Positions 15,390 through 28,194 of a stretch of DNA of 64,000 nucleotides are shown here, piece by piece. The DNA comes from Opisthocomus hoazin. Lineage: Eukaryota; Chordata; Aves; Opisthocomiformes; Opisthocomidae. The translations under genes were made by a program, and so were the position numbers. The notes beneath the pieces were generated by a model, which was not told the DNA's origin, ran no database searches, and was given only the letters and a program-made list of their open reading frames with translations. Where the stretch lies: assembly GCF_030867145.1 (NCBI RefSeq), contig NC_134454.1:70786308-70850307 (forward strand). The letters run 5' to 3'. Position 1 is the stretch's first letter, and the number at the start of each line of letters is the position of its first letter.

Positions 15390-18029
15390 CTAAATGAAAA
15401 GGATGTGGGTTTTGTTTTTCCTCTTAAGGATATTTGACATTTGTAACTGTGACAAAGGCAAAAAAACCTCCCCAACAATGCAGCTCACAGCAGAGGTGTT
15501 AGAGAGAAATTGCGTCATCTGTTGTGGTGTGAAGACAGGATCTGCCCCCCCTTCACGTTCTCTCTGTAGCATTTGCAGAGAGCTAATGCATGAGTACTGG
15601 GGTGAGACCTTGCAAGCCACTACGTGTCCAGTTACACAGTGGGACTGAGCTCACATAAATTTAGGCTTGATTCTGTTGCCCACATGAAGACATATAATAT
15701 TCTAGATAGCCCAGGTGGCATCAGGTCAGAGATGAATCCCAGACCATTCCCCGTTAGAGAGTTATCTGTGTTGTACAGGAGCCCCTCAGGGCCTAGGAAT
15801 CTGGTGTTTGATCTTTTCAACATCTGATCCTACCTGATTAGTTTTGCACTGGATGAGCATCCAGGTAGCACTGAGTGTGATTTAGTGGCCTAGAGCTAAG
15901 GGTATTATGCCATTTAAAGTGTCTTAAGGTGTCTTCTCCTGATGCAGGAGGCCATGGGTCTTCTGTAGATGCTATGTGAGATTTGCTAGTCCTGTGCCTG
16001 TGTCTGGGAAATGTAGGGTATCTCAAATGTCATTAAATGCGTAGTTTTAGGCAGCTGAATTGAATCCTGAAAACGGAATAAATCTTATTAGAGCCTTATA
16101 AAGGCACAGTTCCTCACTTCCAAGTATATACCCAAATAATAGAAATAACTTTCCTCCATATTAAATAGTTTGGAATATCAAATGTTCTGTTAACTAACTA
16201 GGTACATTTAGTAAAGTGTCACTACGACACAGCCTGGAAGGCTTCTTGAAGACTTAAGCCCAGTACAGTCAGCCTGCAGCAAGCTTCTGCATTCTGGCTG
16301 GGTCATGTCTTTGAGCTCAGCTGGCCCAGCCTGATGTGAGTTTTACCTGTAGAAGACCTTGGACCGACAGCTGGTTCAAATTTGCTGTTGCCCTCCCTTC
16401 TGGGACAGACGGTAATTGTTGGTCATTTCTCTGAAGAAGGCTATTCTATAATGTGGAGATATTTTTAGAAATCACAAAGCTCTTTGTCACTGATGTGGCT
16501 CACCAGAGACACTGTCATGTATATGACATGGTGTCAGCCCCATACACTGCAAAACCACACCAAGCTTTTAATTTGCTTTCATTTTTCTCCTCACTACCTG
16601 CACATCCCCTGTAACTATCAGGAGTTTGTAGCACTAGCGTTCTTTTTTCCCAGTGTTCTGCTGAACACAGTATCACCAGGTATCATAGGTGCCCTTCTTT
16701 CATTTATCACTTATGAATATTTGCCAAAGTCTGATTTTATGACATTTCAATTAGCAGTCTTACCATACTGAAGCTAGTTCCTCTCTGCACTATGCACAGA
16801 CATGATCGGGATGAGCACCTGCGAGCAAAAATCCTGTACACTGAGGCCTGCTTAAACTCATAGTAGTAGATGATTCATCCTTGGATATTCCTATATGAGG
16901 TGCCGAGTCTGGTGAAAAGAGGTTTGGTGTGTATCATCCTATGTTTATCTGATCTGTTTTCAAGAAAAACCTATTTGGGAGACACAGAATAAAACATCAG
17001 CAAATGTTCCTAGACGTTTTCCAGGCAACTAAGATAAGTGTCTGCTGACCATCTAAAAACAAATCTCATATATCCTGTTTGTATTTTTTTCAATATCTAA
17101 ATGCACTTCTATTTGCTTCTAAATCCTACTTACTTCTAAAGACATTTTTCTGTAACTCTATAGATATTAGCGTACCCCTGCCTTTTAACAAATCCCCTCT
17201 AATCCTGAGAGATCCCATTTACATTGATAATTAAAATTAGGAAGGTGCAGTCTAAACTATTGTTTGATAATAACTGACTGGTTTCTGTGCAAGCTTCTTC
17301 TGAGCAACAGCTCTGACAATCGCATAGTCCTGAGATTGATTGCACAGGTATTAAAGATCACATTGATATGCACATAATCAGCTTCTAGTTTTGTACCCAA
17401 ATACTTTTGTCAGAGCATCCTCTTCAGCTTATAACTTAGGTAGATGAGAGTGAAAAATTAACATCAAATTTTAGGCCGTGCAGTGAGTTGGCTGGGTTCC
17501 TTTGGTTGTGGAAATAAGTTAATTTATGGTCAAGTTTAGATTTTTTTTGCCTTTTGCATGTAAAGGGAAACCTCAAAGCAAAACTTCCTTCTCTATTTGA
17601 GCGCATTGTCAATTTTTTTTGTTAGCTTCTCTGATGTATAAGCAATTGGTCTTCAAGAGGACTGCCATATGCAAGCAAAATGCTCCACCCTTTCCCCGTG
17701 CAGTGCCCATGAGGCACAGCCACTCTCTCAGCAGAAACCACTGCCTGAGTAAAAGAACGAGGGTACCCAGCTTCTATTTCTGCCTTTGTCTTGGAGGAAA
17801 TTTCCCATGGCCATTAAGCCTGAGGGTCAGTGGGTCACTTTCAGCTCCGTTCTGCACTGTGTCGAGTGCTTCTGTCTGTTATCTCCTACTCAGTCGTTTT
17901 GATCATTTTGCTTCCCCAGTGACTATGCTCCTTGTTCCTTCCTGCTGCTTTCTGTGGTGCTGAAGGTGAACATCAGGTGTGATTTCAGGAGACCAACACA
18001 GGAGACCAGTTTAAACAGCAGCTCTAACC

Positions 18030-18280
18030 CTTCCTGAGCTGGTGGGTGCCCGCGTTGTGGCAGTGTCTTGGCTGGGCACAGGGCTGGTGCTGGGACTGGG
18101 GAAGGGAGGGCAGGAGTGGTGCAGAGCGAGCAGCTGCTGGGAGCACAGTGGAGCAGACATCTTCTCTGCCTCCTCCCAGGGCTGCCCCAGCCCCATGCTG
18201 ATGTGTTTGCCTGGCCATATCCCTCAGCGGCTGGGGGACACAATCCCAGGGACTGGCTGGGAAAGGGACAGGACATAGCT
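18030..18280. other. GC-rich patch
   Basis: A local jump in GC content in AT-rich surroundings, with overlapping open frames in several frames that simply reflect few stop codons. It shares a weak motif (CCCCATGCTGATGTG...GCCTGGCC) with the GC-rich island at 30000. The identity is unknown; an old repeat is possible. Confidence 0.4.
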
Positions 18281-18413
18281 GGGGATGCCAATTTTAATTT
18301 CTTCTCTGGTACCAGTGTCTCGTGATATTTACCTGTTGTCTTTTCTGCCTTAGCTATTTGCTCAGCTTCCCTATTTTCATCTATTTACTGTATGGTATCA
18401 CAGAAAAATGTAA

Positions 18414-18448
18414 CAGATGTAGTAGATGTAGTTAGTAGATGTAGTTAG
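18414..18448. repeat. short imperfect tandem repeat AGATGTAGT(T)
   Basis: About three imperfect copies of a 9-13 base unit, directly readable. No function is implied. Confidence 0.6.
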
Positions 18449-18586
18449 AGAGTCCTCGAAGCCTTGTCGTGAATCAGCGTTACTTCTGTGAAACTGAATG
18501 TACTTGGCAGAAAGAATCCAGCATTAGATACTGTGCTCTGGAGACACAAGCCTTCTCCTGCCTGGTCAGAACATGGGTCAGAACAT

Positions 18587-19273
18587 GCGGAGAGGGACCT
18601 GGGTGTCCTGGTGGACGACAGGTTAACCATGAGCCAGCAGTGTGCCCTGGCTGCCAAGAAAGCCAATGGGATCCTGGGGTGCATCAAGAAGAGTGTGACC
18701 AGCAGGACGAGGGAGGTTCTCCTTCCCCTCTACACTGCCCTAGTGAGGCCTCATCTGGAGTACTGTGTCCAGTTCTGGGCTCCCCAGTTCAAGAAAGATG
18801 AAGAGCTACTGGAGAGAGTCCACCGGAGGGCTACAAGGATGGTGAGGGGACTGGAGCATCTCCCCTACGAGGAGAGGTTGAGGGAACTGGGCTTGTTCAG
18901 CCTGAAGAAGAGAAGGCTGCGAGGGGACCTTATAAATGCTTATAAATATCTGAAGGGTGGGTGTCAGGAGGATGGGGCCAAGCTCTTTTCAGTGGTGCCC
19001 AGTGACAGGACAAGGGGCAATGGGCACAAACTGAAGCACAGGAAGTTCCGTCTGAACATGAGGAAGAACTTCTTCCCTCTGAGGGTGACGGAGCACTGGA
19101 ACAGGCTGCCCAGGGAGACTGTGGAGTCTCTTTCTCTGGAGATATTCAAGACCCACCTGGACAAGATCCTGTGCAGCCTGCTGTAGGTGACCCTGCTTCG
19201 GCAGGGGGGTTGGACTAGATGACCCACAGAGGTCCCTTCCAACCCCTACTATTCTGTGATTCTGTGATTCTGT
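18587..19273 (+). mobile_element. CR1 LINE, 5'-truncated, copy 2
   Basis: Begins near GCGGAGAGGGACCTGGGTG and ends in three ATTCTGTG-like octamers at about 19250-19273, the CR1 3' terminus. The end of the CR1 reverse-transcriptase ORF is open to 19186 ([20 protein letters not shown] ... LDKILCSLL). The FADD box is absent through truncation. It is very close in sequence to copies 1, 4 and 6. Confidence 0.94.
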
Positions 19274-20719
19274 CTGTTGCCTGTTTTGTCTCTTACGCTG
19301 CTTTCTAAGCTACCTACTTAGTTGCAGGGTAAAGCCATAAAGGACTTGAACATTATTATGCCTTTAGGACCCTCTTTGCAGGGATAACCTCCGGTGGATG
19401 AGTAATCCGAGGATTGGCTGGAGGATGGAGAGAAATTTTGGGGTAACTAGAGTTGGCTTTTTTCTGAGCTGATGAATTCTAAAAGTCACATCTTTTCTTT
19501 TAAAAGAGCTTTGGAAGAGAATTCTGAAATACGAAATGTGTTACATTGTATGACATCATGTACCTGTTTTCAAACTGGATTATAACTAGTAAGATTCTGT
19601 GCCACAAAAATAAGCATTTCAGTGCTAGAACCTCATTCAACAATCTGCAGAGTAGCCATTCTCTAACTCTTGAATAAAAATGAGACCTATCTATACAGGG
19701 CAAGTTACATTTCTGGTTATTTCTAAAGGAACTGAAGATGACAGCAGTTTTTTAAGTTCTTCACATAAGGGCATACTGTTATTTTGTAGTGGTTTACCAG
19801 CAAGGCATGCAAAACATGGGTGCAAACACAGAGTTTTGCAATACAGAAATGTATCTTCCACCACAGTGTCTTTTTATCTTTTTCTTGTGACCACTGATGA
19901 GATATTTTGCTTGCATTTGACACTTGCATGGTCTAGGATTTTCTGCATCTGAATCCAGCACCCTCAAAAGTTACTGCTAAGAAAATACAAATTTCTCTGC
20001 CCTCCATGTGTGTAGCTTGTCTGTTGTGTCAGGCATTCCTAAGCTTATCAGACAACAGATGCCTGCCAATTCTCTGTGGCTTTCATAAAATGAATGTATG
20101 AATCTTTTTCAGTCTTTCAACTGCAGACGTTACCTGGGCAGTATAATTCTGCAGAGGATTTTCTGGCTGCTGATATATCTTGATCCACAGTTAGGGAATG
20201 ACTGTTATAGTGTACGTGCCCTCAGTTTTCCTTCTCACTGCTGTTCTGTGAAGCCATTTCAGGTGGCCATTGTATTCATTCTGCAATTTGTTCACCAGCT
20301 TGAAGACGGCCAGTTTCATTCTTCTCACATATTTCCATTTTTTTTCCTTTAAAATCGAAGGAGGGCTGAATTCTCTGAGGGGCTTAGGTTTTATTATACA
20401 TTCATCCCATGTAATGCTCAGGAATTTTCTTATGTGCTTATTTTCTAATATAATACCTGTGGACTGCTGAAGTTCCTGTAAGACTTGGACAAATTAATAT
20501 TGACACATGTTGGGGATTCAAGAAACAGGTATGTTTTAAAGAAACCTGAAGAAAGAACCTAAAGAAACCAAGCTGCAGTTAAATAATACAATATTAATGA
20601 TGTAAAGGGAAACGACAAGATTCTTAAAACCTTGCAACCACCGTTTCCTGTAGGGGACATTTAAATAGAAAAGATTGTATCGTAATTTACAATGCTCTTG
20701 TCAGTAAACAGCAGCAGCT
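19274..20719. other. intergenic DNA upstream of the second granzyme
   Basis: No gene or element recognised. A TTTAAATA stretch at 20660-20667 lies about 55 bases before the start codon and could serve as a weak TATA element. Confidence 0.45.
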
Positions 20720-20780
20720 ATGACAAACCACCTGTTAGCTCTCCTGCTCTCTCTAATTGCTGTTAGCCTGCCGCCGAGAT
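20720..20780 (+). CDS. second granzyme, exon 1: signal peptide
   Basis: ATG followed by a leucine-rich signal peptide of 20 codons, 61 bases, phase 1, donor GTAAGT. Confidence 0.88.
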
Positions 20781-20867
20781 GTAAGTACTTATCTAAGCAT
20801 AAAAATATCCAAATTCCCCATTCCTCTGGACGACACATAACGTAACTGCACTTCTCTTGCATTTCAG

Positions 20868-21009
20868 ATGGCTGCATGGACATTATCAGAGGACACGTTG
20901 TGCGTCCTTATTCCTGGCCTTATATGGCTGCTATCCAGATAAACAACGTAACTGTGTGTGGAGGAGCTCTTGTGGAAAAGCAATGGGTTTTGACAGCAGC
21001 GCATTGTGA
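20868..21009 (+). CDS. second granzyme, exon 2: mature N-terminus and catalytic His
   Basis: YGCMD then [36 protein letters not shown]. Acceptor TTTCAG, donor GTAAGT. NVT at residues 47-49 is a possible N-glycosylation site. Confidence 0.93.
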
Positions 21010-23609
21010 GTAAGTATCTTAAACTGGGGCAATTTAAACTCTTCATTGATGTGGGGCATGGTGTGCAAGCCTGTAAGAAAAGAAAGGTGGATATTGATTT
21101 TTTAAGAATTGTTAAAACATGCAGTTCTCTCCCTAAACTGATCTAAGAACTTGTCATTCTGTTTTGAGTTGTTTTGTAAACTACTGATCTGCATTGTGTG
21201 CAGTTAACCTTCGTTAGTCAGATCCAATTCCATGTTACAGTATATGGACTGTGTTGATAAAAGATCCAATTTCTTAGTTATGCATCTGAAACAGCAGTCT
21301 TAGAGAAGAGGATATATTCCAAAGTGCTTTAAACAAATGTTCCCTGTTTGCCTGGGACTAAGCCTCAAAACACTCTGAGAGATGAAGTTGAATTAGATAG
21401 AAACACTATTTCTCCCATTTTAAGTGACCTGGGCTCACAAAAACTGAATGTCAGTCGTAACTATGAGAAGCAGCCGTGTCCCTTTGGCAAGTCAAATGTG
21501 AGCACAATCATCCTTTCCTCAGGTGGGATACTCCAAGGGTGGCACGACTGTTGAACAGCTGGCTCAGGGTAAGGAGGACATCTACTGTTCATGTTAGGAA
21601 GTAAAATGCCCTGGTTTTGATAAAATGTTCTCTAAATTGTATTTTAATTTTCCTTTTTTTTCTGTATTTTAAGTAACTAAAAGCAAACCAATTACAATAA
21701 ACTTGTGCAAACCTGACCTACTCAAATACAGTGTAGGCAGCTTGGCCAGCCTTCTTCCATCAGTTAGTCTGAAAAATAGGACATAGCTCCTTCTATCTAA
21801 GTGAATTTGACTTTCACACTTCTGCTGGATCAGGTTTGGTTGCATTTTTTGTAAGGGTAGAAGTATTCACACTTAGCATGTGGTGTTTTGGACATTTACC
21901 AAACAAAAATCAAGCCTTCCTCTTTGGAATTAAGGGTTTTTTTTAATGGGAGCTGGAGTCTTTCACTCTTCAGACAATGGGTCAGAGATATCCAGCCAGT
22001 TATGGTTACAAAAATTCAGATTTGGGAGCTATTCAGTGAAAAGAGCACTGGTTGTCTCTGGTCCTGTAGAGAGTGTGCTCTGGTTGCTGGTTTTTGTTCT
22101 AACAAGCACATCAGTTTGGGCTGAATTTAAGTCTTTGTTGTTGGGCAAACTGAAACAACATCTGTCTGGTCTTTTTCTCCTGATCTGTATGATGGTGCCC
22201 ATGCAAAACCCACCTACATCTACGCTATGCCTAGACTGTTGTTAGCAGGTGCAATTGCAGTGCACTTAAGCGTTCCTGACTAATGACTATTAGTTACTTC
22301 TGAAATAATTTTTGTCTGAGAAAAATAGCGTGAATCCAGCAACATGAATTTCTGTGTGGCCTGTAAACAACTTGCCAGAGACCTAGATGAGGTGGCAGTG
22401 GGCTTTTATTTTGGTTTTTTGGTTTTTTTTCCCCCACCAGCTTCTCTGTAGGCACAGTGGCTGGTTGCCTGGGTTTTCGGCAAGTCCAGCAGTTGCATGT
22501 CTGTTGGGGATGATACATGAAAGAGTCCCAGGCATGGAGTTCTGTGAGTCTTAAGGCATTCTCACTGTTTAAGTGTGCTTTGTAGATAAAAAGAGAATTT
22601 TTTTAGCATCTAGCACTGACTTTGCAGCTACTTTCACAAGCAAACTTTCATATACAAATAAATTCATTGTATCTTTCAGTGAGACATGCAGCTGGAATGA
22701 AGAAAATAACTTTTTTTTTTTTTGTAATCAGTAAAGTCTTTGTTCTGGCTTGAATAAGTTGTCCTATGTATAGTGAGAGATGAAGCATGGGAAACCAGCA
22801 GTATGCCCAGTCATCTTACTGGGCTCCATTAAGTTTTGCAGGGCAAAATGGAGAAAGAAAAACTCCAATAAATACATTTCTGATGATACTCAGAGAGGTT
22901 GTTGGAGAGGGAGATTTATGAGCTACTTAACTTACTGTTTATTAGCAGATACTACATATTATTCTCTTTGGGTTTTGGGAGTCTCCCTTTTTAATATCCA
23001 CTGTAGTGGTGTCTTGAGTTAGGCAACACCCATCCTTCTTCCGTAATGGGCTGAATCCTGTATTTAGTGAAGCTAAGGACAAAACACTTATTAATATTAA
23101 ACACAGACACTTTAGCAGAGCACTTACCCATATGCATAATGCTCAGAATGGGTAATGAGTATCGTTGTGTATACTGACATCCTACTGATGTTAACAAGAC
23201 AGCCTACATGCTGTTAGTCAGGCATGTCCTTTGCAGCATAAGGTCATAAGTCTAAAGGAGACCATTAAAACACTAATGGAAGGCATCAGTACCAGCAGAC
23301 CTTATGCAAAGGCCTTTACTTAAAAAGCCAGTAGGCTTTTTCATGAAATTAATTGCAAACTCTGGAAATCCATGAAGGTCAGCTATCACACCATAATTTC
23401 ACCAGATGGATTTACAGTAATGTTACTTTGCAGAGGAAAATAAAAGCTCATGCCAAAACATTGAAATGAACAATATTCTTCCCTGTGTCTTCATCATGTT
23501 GTTGTAAAATGGAATTGTGAGTGTAATGTTACATGTCTTTTATTATCTTGAGAGACGTTGCTCAATTCCAGTAGTGACCTTCTCTCCCTGTACTTTCTTT
23601 AAATCACAG
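21010..23609 (+). other. second granzyme, intron 2
   Basis: 2.6 kb. It contains a T-rich run at about 22710-22724. No exon or mobile element recognised. Confidence 0.6.
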
Positions 23610-23757
23610 ATCAAACAAATCAGAAGTTAGAGTTGTTCTTGGAACTCATCAAGCATCCATAGCTGAAAAAGAACAGCAGATATTTAAGGTTATGGACTAC
23701 TTTCCTAATCCTCATTTTGACAGGTCTTCCATGGAAAATGATATCATGCTCCTCAAG
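23610..23757 (+). CDS. second granzyme, exon 3: catalytic Asp
   Basis: Encodes SNKSEVRVVLGTHQASIAE and FPNPHFDRSSMENDIMLLK, 148 bases, open and in frame, donor GTATTG. The cysteine that dimerises granzyme A is replaced by His here (NPHF). Confidence 0.93.
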
Positions 23758-26700
23758 GTATTGTGTTAATTACTGTTGTATTATTGTAAAAGGAATTTTG
23801 CTGATAATCATTTTGGCTGTTCTTTGATACCGAAGAATGCATTGTTTAGACAGCTTAACAATATCACAGAACACCCTGCTTTTGGTTGTACCAGTTGAGA
23901 TAAGGTTACAGGATCACTGGCGCTATGAGCAGGGATGACATTTCAAGTGCATTCTGTGCTCTAAAATTCTATTTAACCCACTCCCTGCAGCAACCCCTCC
24001 AAAACCCCAGAACACATTCCTTAGTAATTTTTCAAAGGCAGTGCTGAAGTGATGTGTGCGATGGAATCTGGATCACAGCTGTATCCTAGAGGGATACCTT
24101 GTGCTGGACTAAGCAATAATGGAGATGAAACTTACGGTTAATTGTTAATTATTTAGGGTAACCACATAAAGTAACAGTATGGGTCATATAGGACATAGAT
24201 GAATTCAGCTCCAGGAGCATGTAGTGGTCACATAGTGAAGAAGGCTCAGGACACTGCAGAATGAAGCACGGAAAGATGTGCTCGCCAATCATAGAATCAT
24301 AGAACAGTAAAGGTTGAAAGGGACCTTAAAGATCATCTTGTTCCAACCCCCCTGCCATGGGCAGGGACATCTTCCACTAGACCAGGCTGCTCAGAGCTCC
24401 ATCCAGCCTGGCCTTGAACACTGCCAGGGAGGGGGCATCCACAGCTTCTCTGGGCAACCTGTGCCAGTGTTTCACTACCCTCATGGTGAAGAATTTCTTC
24501 CTAATATCTAATCTAAATCTGCCCTCTTTTAGTTTAGAGCCATTCCTCCTTGTCCTATCACTACACACCCTTGTGAAAAGCCCCTCTCCATCCTTCCTGT
24601 AGGCCCCTGCAGGTACTGCAAGGCTGCTATAAGGTCACCCTGGAGCTTTCTCTTCTCCAGGCTGAACAGCCCCAACTCTCTCAGCCTGTCCTCCTAGGAG
24701 AGGTGCTCCAGCCCTCTGATCATCTTTGTGACCCTTCTCTGGACCCGCTCCAACACATCCATGTCCTTCTTGAGTTGGGGGCTCCAGAGCTGGACTCAAG
24801 ACTCCAGGTGGGGTCTCCCGAGAGCAGAGTAAAGGGGCAGAATCACCTCCCTTGACCTGCTGGCCACACTTCTCTTGATGCAGCCCAGGATACAGTTGGC
24901 TTTCTGGGCTGCAAGCCCACATTGCCAGCTCATGTTGAGCTTCTCATCCACCAGTACCCCCAAGCCCTTCTCCTCAGGGCTGCTCTTGAGCCACTTTCCG
25001 CCCAGCCTGTACTTGTGTTTAGGATTGCCCCAACCCACGTGCAGAACCTTGAACTTGGCCTTGTCGAATTTCATGTGGTTCATGCAGGCCCACCTCTCCA
25101 GCCTGTCAAGGTCTCTCTGAATGGCATCCCTTCCCTCTAGCGTGTCAACCACACCACACAGCTTGGTGTTGTCGGCAAACCTGCTGAGGGTGCACTCAGT
25201 CCCCCTGTCCATGTCGCCGACAAAGATACTGAACAGCACCGGCCCCAGTACCGACCTCTGAGGCACACCACTCGTCACTGGTCTCCACCTGGACATCGAG
25301 CCATTGACTGCAACTCTTTGAGTGCGTCCGTTGAGCCAGTTCCTTATCCATCGAGTGGTCCATCTGTCAAATCCATGTCCTTGCAATTTAGAGACAAGGA
25401 CATCATCATCCTAAATGCCGAAATGCGGCAAGGCTGTAAGAATTTCCTGCATACTAGCTCCTGCTCAGCCTGGCTCATGCCTCACATGTCCCTGCACTGA
25501 GAACTCTGTTAATCCAGCACTGGGATTGACACGGAGGCAACCATCGGTGTTTTGAACAGGGTGAGGGCAGTCTCTATATGGCAAACCTGTAGAATGTCAA
25601 ATAGTTCTGAAGGACTGCCTTCCTGGTACCAGCCGTTTCAGTGCTGACCCAAAGTCCCTGAGAAAGATAAGACTTGTACATCATCATACCTTCAGGAACA
25701 TCATGGCTTCAGTACAATGCCTAAGAAATCTTGGATGGATCTTTATTCAGGCTGTGCTTTAATGTTACGCCTGTGATTATGAAGAAATAGTTTTATGTAA
25801 GAGATCAATATGTACATTTAAAATAATTGGTCAGGTACAGTATATTAGAAATATTACCACACTTCTGAAATAATTGGTGTGATTATATGGAAAAGGAAGT
25901 GATGACTTGAACCTTTTTTCTAATATTTAGATGTTATCGCCAGTTTGGTATAATGACACAGGAGAGAAACTAGCAATGTCCCTTTCTGGAACTAGCTGGA
26001 GCATTTACAGACATCTGTGCCCCCAGCGACTTATCACTGCCCAAGTGTGAGAAGGTCCTTCCCCTGGATGGTAGTGAGCATTCTCCATCTGCTTTGTTGC
26101 AAAAGCAGAAGGTTCATTTCACTGGCTTCTCCTGTGGCCACCAGCACCAGGATATTTGTGAAGACAATAACAAAAATGGGTTGCTAGAAAGTAGTGGTTC
26201 TAGAGCTGAAAGTTACAGCTCTGTTCCAGAATGACATGGATACCATAAAACCCTTCATCTGAATATGACACAGGAGCAGGTATAGCATTAGCACCATGGC
26301 TCATGTCCCATCTCTACAGTTCTGCTGTAATGCAGTACTAAGTGACTTGGGATAAACTTTTGATCTTTGGAAATTCCCACTAGCACAAACAATAATATAA
26401 GTCAGGATTTTTTGGATAAGCTTGTGATTTGTTGGAGTGCCTTTTTTAAAAGGTGTAAAGCTAGAACAATTTAACTGACACGTATAACCACCTGTGAAAT
26501 AAGTCATGGTGCGGTGATCACGCGTAAAACAGAAAAACCCTGTTCAGTAGCCATGAGCCCTTACCAAGCACATTGAGGATATGTGCTCATGTTTTGCTAT
26601 GTTTTCATTTACAGGCTTAAATTGGCCTCTGCTGAAGAATGAATCTGTCGGGTAAATGACAATAAAACACAGTCAGTTTTGATCATCTAAGGCCTTTTGA

Positions 26701-27188
26701 GACTCTCAAAGCAAAAACTTGGCGGTTTGAAGAGTTCAAGACCTCATTTTCCCGCAATTATGTTGCTGCTGTCATGTCTAATTGGTTATAGCTTTTGTTT
26801 TCACTTTTGTTACTGGTACATCGCACTTTGCTTTGAGACATTTCTGTGTGTCAGTCAGGCACCAGAGTCTGATTTCAATACAGTTCAGTGGCAAGTTAGG
26901 TTCTTGAATAGGATATAGATCCAATGGTCTAACTCCTGTGCAGGTTTTTAATTTCCTGCTGTCATCAGTGGGAAGCTGAGCTTGAACTCACTACTGCTGC
27001 CATAGATAAGGAGCTGCTATTCAGGGAAATTCTTATGAATTTGCAAAGGGGCAATTAATCTTAGGATCAGTTCCTAAATATTGAGAAATGATTTATAAGG
27101 AAAGTGTTGGTAAAATGAGACTAAATGCAAATTTGTACTTTCTGCACTTTCTGCATGAGAAAGCATTCTTTTTTCTTCTTTTTTCTAG
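23758..27188 (+). other. second granzyme, intron 3 with a CR1 insertion
   Basis: 3.4 kb, the largest intron of this gene. About a third is the antisense CR1 copy 3. The rest holds nothing I recognise. Confidence 0.7.
24287..25410 (-). mobile_element. CR1 LINE, 5'-truncated, copy 3 (different subfamily)
   Basis: Inverted tail AATCATAGAATCATAG at the left, then GGTTGAAAGGGACC. The minus strand encodes reverse transcriptase from [15 protein letters not shown] through [12 protein letters not shown] to the C-terminus, with stops and frameshifts. The catalytic box is FADN (25168-25179) instead of FADD, so it is dead even in that stretch. It differs clearly from copies 1, 2, 4 and 6. The right end is approximate. 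Confidence 0.92.
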
Positions 27189-27454
27189 CTGAATGGTATT
27201 GCAAAGGTGACTAAATATGTGCGATGTTTGCATCTGCCTGGTTCTTGTGAAGATGTCAAACCTGGCACACTATGCAAGGTGGCTGGCTGCGGAAACACAT
27301 CTTGAGGAAAACCATCAAAATATCTGCGGGCAACAACTCTTAGAATTGTCAGTAGAGAAAGCTGTGAGAGCAAATATGGGAATGACGGAAAAATAACCAG
27401 CAACATGTTGTGTGCTGGAGCAAACTATAAGTTTTGACGAGCGATACTTGCCAG
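27189..27454 (+). pseudogene. second granzyme, exon 4, with TGA and frameshift
   Basis: Recognisable as [31 protein letters not shown], stop, KPSKYLRATTLRIVSRESC, NMLCAGANYK, then a shifted frame to SDTCQ. Splice sites look normal (TTTTTCTAG, CAG|GTAAGG), so the defects are in the coding part only. Confidence 0.9.
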
Positions 27455-28194
27455 GTAAGGAAATTTACAAAGACGAAGGAATGTGCTTTTAACAATGGTT
27501 CCTTTTTCACTGAGAACAAAGCAGCGCTAGACACTTAATGAGGCTGATCAGATTCACAGTGATTTTAACCACATTTTTAGGAGACTTTATTGCTGTGAAA
27601 AAGAAGCGTTAAAACTTTCAGTAGTTTAGGTCAATGTACACAACAAGATCGGGAGTATGGGAATCTGAGTCTGTGAACATCTTGGTAACTTCAGGTGTGT
27701 TTCTTTATCTAAGGTGCTCTCCTTAGGCACCACCTGTAGTTACTGGAGAAAAAGAAGAACTTTCAGGGTCTGAATCATCTGATCCTTTCCAGATGTCAAC
27801 ATCTGAACAGTACAGAATTAAGTGTACTCCCAAAAGTGCTGTCTGGATCTTGCTTTTGATGTATTCTGTGCTGAGTCCAGAAGGGCCAGTTGCTAAAGCA
27901 GTGAGAATCAGTTTATAGCGACAATAAAAAATATCTTTTGAAATAGAATTATGATAGCACTGTGCTGGCATACAACATTTACATCAAAGGCTCCCTCAGG
28001 CTTTAAAAGCAATCTGTCTCCCTTATACCTCACCCAACTCCAATGAAGTGACATAAGCCAACTGATCCATTTCATAGGTTGGAACAGACTGGAAGCAACT
28101 TTTCCAAACATGCTTATGCACTGCAGGTGGCACTGTGTGCTCCTCTTGAGGGCAACAAACGCACACTGGTAGTTACTTCTGTTTTGTGTTCTAG

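Larger units (their letters stand above)
15344..18586. other. intergenic DNA between the divergent granzymes, part 1
   Basis: Mostly AT-rich and featureless to the eye, apart from a GC-rich patch at about 18030-18280 (listed separately) and a short imperfect tandem repeat at 18414-18448. No gene was seen. Confidence 0.55.

Noticed and set aside
15394-15648. Open frame MKRMWVLFFLL..., divergent from GZMA
   Set aside because: The start looks like a signal peptide, but it lies over the GZMA promoter, has no splice or poly(A) support and matches no family.
27303-27305. TGA in the second granzyme as a selenocysteine codon
   Set aside because: Granzymes are not selenoproteins, the UTR is only about 20 bases with no room for a SECIS element, and the exon also has a frameshift.
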